This document shows positions 34,182 through 37,263 of a stretch of DNA of 37,263 bases, piece by piece; within the stretch, counting starts at the first letter, position 1, and each line of letters starts with the position of its first letter. The translations under genes were made by a program, and so were the position numbers. The notes beneath the pieces were generated by a model. That model did not search any database, was not told the DNA's origin, and saw nothing but the letters and a program-made list of their open reading frames with translations. This DNA is from an uncultured Granulosicoccaceae bacterium (GTDB lineage Bacteria > Pseudomonadota > Gammaproteobacteria > Granulosicoccales > Granulosicoccaceae), in contig CALLOA010000072.1 in the NCBI GenBank assembly GCA_938005265.1, positions 1 to 37,263 of the forward strand, read 5' to 3'.

Positions 34182-34607
34182 CAGTTAGCGGATTGCGCCC
34201 AGCGAGCCGTTCATTCCGTGAATCCGGTGTATGAGCAAGGGATGGGCCTGTGTATAGACTGGCGGCTTGTTGCTTACGCGAATTTAACCGGGATTGCGGA
34301 ATATGCGACGCATACAAAACTGTGCTTTCGAGCAATGACCTTCATTGCCTTAAGATCATTCCGATGTAGTATAATATTGTTTGAGCCTGGCCGGCCAGCT
34401 CCCTTCTTCCTAGCTTTATTCCTGTAGTTCGTAGTCAGCGATCGGCTATCGATGATATAACCCTATCTGCCTGCCAATGAACGCTAATTCGGGTTTCGTT
34501 TATCTGTAGCTGCGGTTTATCTGTAGCTGCGTAAACCGGCCTCATTTGGTCGCCATCGTTTCTATACTTCACAGGTATTGTGCCCAAATCAGGGATAACA
34601 ACAACTG
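34182..34607. other. Non-coding gap with a tandem repeat and possible promoter
   Basis: This 426-bp gap separates the divergent calcium-binding-repeat and MFS genes. It contains a perfect 17-bp tandem duplication (34498-34531) overlapping a GGTTTA...TAAACC inverted repeat (34514-34537). TATAAT at 34370-34375 has TTGCCT 19 bp upstream, a weak promoter about 230 bp before the MFS start. No convincing gene was found; the one 69-codon frame looks random. Confidence 0.5.
34498..34531. repeat. Perfect 17-bp tandem duplication upstream of the MFS gene
   Basis: GTTTATCTGTAGCTGCG occurs twice without a gap, about 80-110 bp before the MFS start. Each copy contains the palindrome AGCT. It could be a duplicated operator or simple slippage. 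Confidence 0.85.
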
Positions 34608-35897
34608 GTGCTACTGTTGATAAATCAATTTCGAGAAAAGATTGTCGGTTCGGCTTCTGGTAATTTTTACTATGGCTGGGCTATCGTTGCTGTGGCCGGG
34701 CTTTGCATGTTCTCCAGCGGTCCCGGGCAATCCCACACATTCTCCGTGTTTGTTGAACCCATCAGCGATTCCCTGGGGTTAAGCAAACGGGCTATCGCGA
34801 CAGCTTATGCTGTTGCCACATTGGCCGCATCCTTTCTTTTACCCAAGGCGGGTCGATTGCTGGATCGCTTCGGGCCACGAACAACGCTACTTACCGTGAC
34901 AACGGCCTTAGGGTTTGCATGCATGTTTTTTGGTGCTGCGGCTAACGTTATCTGGTTGGCCTTTGGCTTCGCCGCGCTGCGATTTATCGGGCAAGGCTCG
35001 ATCATGATGTGTTCGGCCAATCTGGTATCGCAGTGGTTTCTTTCCAAACGTGGTTTTGCCATGAGCCTGATGGGTCTGGGCTTTGCAGCATCCATGGCAA
35101 TCCATCCGCAATTGGGCGAATACCTGATTGCACAGTTTGGTTGGCGCACCGCGTGGATGGCATTGGGCTTGTTAACGTGGGTAACAATGATTCCGGTGCT
35201 GTTGTTCCTGGTTTATGACAAGCCTGAATCGATAGGCTTGCGTATTGACGGTGAGAAGATACAGGCGGGCGATGAAGGAGCACAGGTTCTCACCGGCCTG
35301 ACACTGGCAGAAGCTAAAAAAGAAACCGCGTTCTACATTCTTTGTGGTGTCTGGTTTGTAGTCGGGGGGCTGATTACCGTTCTGCACTTTTTTCAGGTCT
35401 CAGTGCTCACCAGCCAGGGGCTAGAGAGTGCGGAAGCGGCGCGATTGTTCTCAGTGTCTGCTTTGACTGCAGCGATCACCATGCCTTTTATAGGGCGTAT
35501 CTATGACACTTTCCGTACACGCTACGTTATTGCTACCGAAATGATACTGGTGGCCATTGCCATGATTGCCATGACCCTGGTTACAAACTTCACAGGGGGT
35601 GTGATCTACGCAATTATTTTTGGTCTTTGCAACGCCTTCATGTTGACCATGTTTGGCTATATCTGGCCTCGCTATTTTGGGCGGGCTCACCTGGGTTCAA
35701 TCCAGGGCTTGGGGCAGATGGTAGGTGTCATTGGAGCTTCGCTCGCACCGATTCCGGTTGGCCACGCAATTGACGTATTTGGTAGCGGTAGTCAGGTACT
35801 GAGGGTGCTGGCTGTTCTGGCAGTGGTAACCGCAGTGGTGGCGATCGTTAAATTACGAACACCTGAGGGAGTTGAAACCGCTGCTGGTTTGGAATAG
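34608..35897 (+). CDS. MFS transporter, monocarboxylate-carrier-like
   Basis: A 429-residue protein with about twelve membrane helices. The N-terminal F-Y-Y-G-W-A-I-V-A-V-A-G and the S-G-P-G-Q-S-H-T-F-S-V-F-V segment in helix 1 are typical of MCT-like bacterial carriers, and K-A-G-R-L-L-D-R-F-G-P-R is the loop 2-3 MFS signature. The substrate is unknown. GTG 34608 is used; AGGGA lies about 12 bases upstream, further than ideal. A strong terminator follows the stop. It converges on the TRAP permease gene. Confidence 0.86.
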   Translation: MLLLINQFREKIVGSASGNFYYGWAIVAVAGLCMFSSGPGQSHTFSVFVEPISDSLGLSKRAIATAYAVATLAASFLLPKAGRLLDRFGPRTTLLTVTTALGFACMFFGAAANVIWLAFGFAALRFIGQGSIMMCSANLVSQWFLSKRGFAMSLMGLGFAASMAIHPQLGEYLIAQFGWRTAWMALGLLTWVTMIPVLLFLVYDKPESIGLRIDGEKIQAGDEGAQVLTGLTLAEAKKETAFYILCGVWFVVGGLITVLHFFQVSVLTSQGLESAEAARLFSVSALTAAITMPFIGRIYDTFRTRYVIATEMILVAIAMIAMTLVTNFTGGVIYAIIFGLCNAFMLTMFGYIWPRYFGRAHLGSIQGLGQMVGVIGASLAPIPVGHAIDVFGSGSQVLRVLAVLAVVTAVVAIVKLRTPEGVETAAGLE

Positions 35898-35937
35898 ACC
35901 GAGACTTGGGATAGGCGGGTTAGCGAAATCCAAGGCC

Positions 35938-35969
35938 AAAAAAAAGCCACCTGCTCAGGTGGCTTTTTT
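35938..35969. terminator. Strong bidirectional rho-independent terminator
   Basis: A perfect eight-base GC-rich inverted repeat (35946-35953 with 35956-35963) is flanked by eight A on the left and six T on the right. It therefore works on either strand and sits between the convergent MFS and TRAP permease genes, ending both. Confidence 0.93.
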
Positions 35970-36002
35970 CGTTGTTGCTTTTTAGTGACGCTGTTTGGGA
36001 GG

Positions 36003-37263
36003 CTAGTTGCCGAATACCACTTGCGGTAACCAGAGCGCCAATCCAGGGAAGGCGAGAACCGTGAGGATACCGATAATCTGCAACAATACGAACGGGATTA
36101 TTCCCCGGTATATCTCCTGCATCTTCACGATCGACGGTGCCACCCCTTTCATATAAAACAGGGCAAACCCGAACGGTGGCGTGAGAAACGATGTCTGCAG
36201 GTTCGTCGCCACCAATATTGCGAACCAGTACACCACCTGCGCTTGCACAAACTGCAGCTGAGCTGCATTGGCCGGTGGGTCGATACCCAGGTGCGGCGCG
36301 AACTCAGGTGCCATGGTTTTAATAACCGGAGCAAATACCGGCAGGATGATCAGGATGATTTCAAGGAAATCGAAAAAGAAACCCAGCAGAAAGATTACCG
36401 TCATCAGCAGGATAAGCAGTGGCCATGGGCCCAGCTCAAGAAATTCGATGAACTCGATAATCAGATCTTCACCATAAACATTGCGGAATATGGTGGAGAA
36501 AGCTGTTGCACCGACAAAGATGAAGAAGATCATCGCCGTAGTCAGGGTCGTGCGATCAACAACATCCTTTAGCAGGCGCATGTTAAATGTGCCGTTAAAC
36601 ATGGCAAGTACGATGGCACCGAATGCACCGACTCCGGCTGCTTCTGTCGGGGTTGCCCAGCCACCGAAGATCGAACCCAGAACCATGACGATCAGGAAGA
36701 TGGGTGGTACAAAACCCAACAACAAACCACCCCAGATGGAATCGTCTTCCATACGGCCGATAATCATTGACAGTGTGAATATGCCGAAAAAGGCAAACAA
36801 GCCCCAGTTAACATTGGGCTTGAAGCCGCTCTTTGTCAGATAGACAGCGGCAGCGATCATAATGGCGCTGAGGATAATATAGAGAAAGATATTGTGCTTT
36901 TTGCTGGGCACTAACTTGATGGCATCAGGTGGTAGTTTCGGTGCCAGTGATGGTTTGATCGTACAGGCAGTAACGATGTACAGAAAATACAGGCCGGATA
37001 AGACCAGACCCGGCAGAATAGCGCCTATGAATAGATTGCCCACCGAAACCGTCATCAGGTTGGCCATCAGAACCAGCATGATACTGGGCGGGATCAAAAT
37101 TCCCAATGTGGCACTGGAGGCGATGGTGCCGGTTGCCAGTGACGCGTTGTAGCCGCGCCCCAGCATCGTGGGTAGTGCCAGCAACGTAATCATTACGACT
37201 GATGCGCCGATAATACCGGTAGTTGCAGCCATGATTGTGCCCATAACTGTGACTGAGAGTGCC
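36003..37263 (-). CDS. TRAP transporter large permease subunit (DctM-like), partial
   Basis: The large membrane subunit of a tripartite ATP-independent periplasmic transporter, which takes up organic acids using a sodium gradient. The frame is open to the window end, so the N-terminus is missing; at least 419 residues remain. Family marks are L-G-I-L-I-P-P-S-I-M-L, G-G-W-A-T-P-T-E-A-A-G-V-G and T-P-P-F-G-F-A-L-F-Y. About 50 residues (from K-K-H-N-I-F to M-E-D-D) add extra membrane helices between the I-P-P-S and T-P-T-E-A-A blocks, which makes it longer than ordinary DctM. The small permease and binding protein genes probably lie beyond the window. The substrate is unknown. Confidence 0.92.
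   Translation of the reverse strand, partial: ALSVTVMGTIMAATTGIIGASVVMITLLALPTMLGRGYNASLATGTIASSATLGILIPPSIMLVLMANLMTVSVGNLFIGAILPGLVLSGLYFLYIVTACTIKPSLAPKLPPDAIKLVPSKKHNIFLYIILSAIMIAAAVYLTKSGFKPNVNWGLFAFFGIFTLSMIIGRMEDDSIWGGLLLGFVPPIFLIVMVLGSIFGGWATPTEAAGVGAFGAIVLAMFNGTFNMRLLKDVVDRTTLTTAMIFFIFVGATAFSTIFRNVYGEDLIIEFIEFLELGPWPLLILLMTVIFLLGFFFDFLEIILIILPVFAPVIKTMAPEFAPHLGIDPPANAAQLQFVQAQVVYWFAILVATNLQTSFLTPPFGFALFYMKGVAPSIVKMQEIYRGIIPFVLLQIIGILTVLAFPGLALWLPQVVFGN

Noticed and set aside
32896..34188. Several open frames on the plus strand opposite the calcium-binding-repeat gene
   Set aside because: They are rich in Ser, Pro, Ile and Val in repeating patterns that simply mirror the Asp/Gly repeat codons on the minus strand; none has a domain or a convincing ribosome-binding site.

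Overview
The window looks like a chromosomal segment of a Gram-negative proteobacterium, most likely a free-living, probably marine, gammaproteobacterium. Supporting signs are a porin-like beta-barrel, a periplasmic DegP-type protease, a lipoprotein aminopeptidase, a multifunctional CCA enzyme with an HD domain, ZapE, a TPP-riboswitch-controlled ThiBPQ importer and a TRAP permease. The taxonomic reading is inference from gene content. Packing is tight: several neighbours overlap, or converge with 0-4 bases between their stops, and TTG/GTG starts are common. No tRNA, rRNA, CRISPR array, insertion sequence or phage gene was seen.

Layout. 1-2.9 kb: an Fe-S protein, folB and a MidA-like methyltransferase, probably one operon. 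2.9-7.1 kb: a small secreted protein, a small membrane protein, a VanZ-like protein, a DUF3179 protein and a porin. 7.1-12.9 kb: cca and a zinc aminopeptidase, whose divergent start codons overlap; then an NDUFA9-like oxidoreductase, pncB and ybaK. 12.9-16.5 kb: an EamA transporter, a GCTTC repeat tract with a doubtful small ORF, a fructosamine-kinase-like protein and an HtrA-type protease. 16.5-22.2 kb: an aminotransferase, a six-TM hybrid histidine kinase, a CPA1 antiporter and a YgjP-type metallopeptidase. 22.2-27 kb: a divergent MotA-like protein, a PilZ protein, ZapE, an MFS carrier and a second EamA carrier, all on the plus strand. 27-30.9 kb: thiQ, thiP and thiB on the minus strand behind a promoter, a TPP riboswitch and a ~340-nt leader. 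30.9-37.3 kb: a DUF2461 protein, a small alpha/beta-barrel protein followed by a short partial duplication, a large acidic calcium-binding-repeat protein, a second MFS carrier, a strong bidirectional terminator and a TRAP large permease cut by the window end.

How the parts work together. The clearest regulated unit is thiBPQ: TPP sensed by the leader RNA should shut off thiamine uptake. The most unusual cluster is the MotA-like/PilZ pair. The first gene has stator-type topology but no visible MotA proline and no MotB partner, and it overlaps or abuts a gene for a probable c-di-GMP-binding PilZ protein. The 626-residue repeat protein combines a possible lipobox, many D-x-D-x-D-G calcium loops, a Thr/Ser/Glu-rich linker and a Gly/Ser-plus-hydrophobic C-terminal tail like a surface-sorting signal. 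Most other genes are housekeeping or transport genes.
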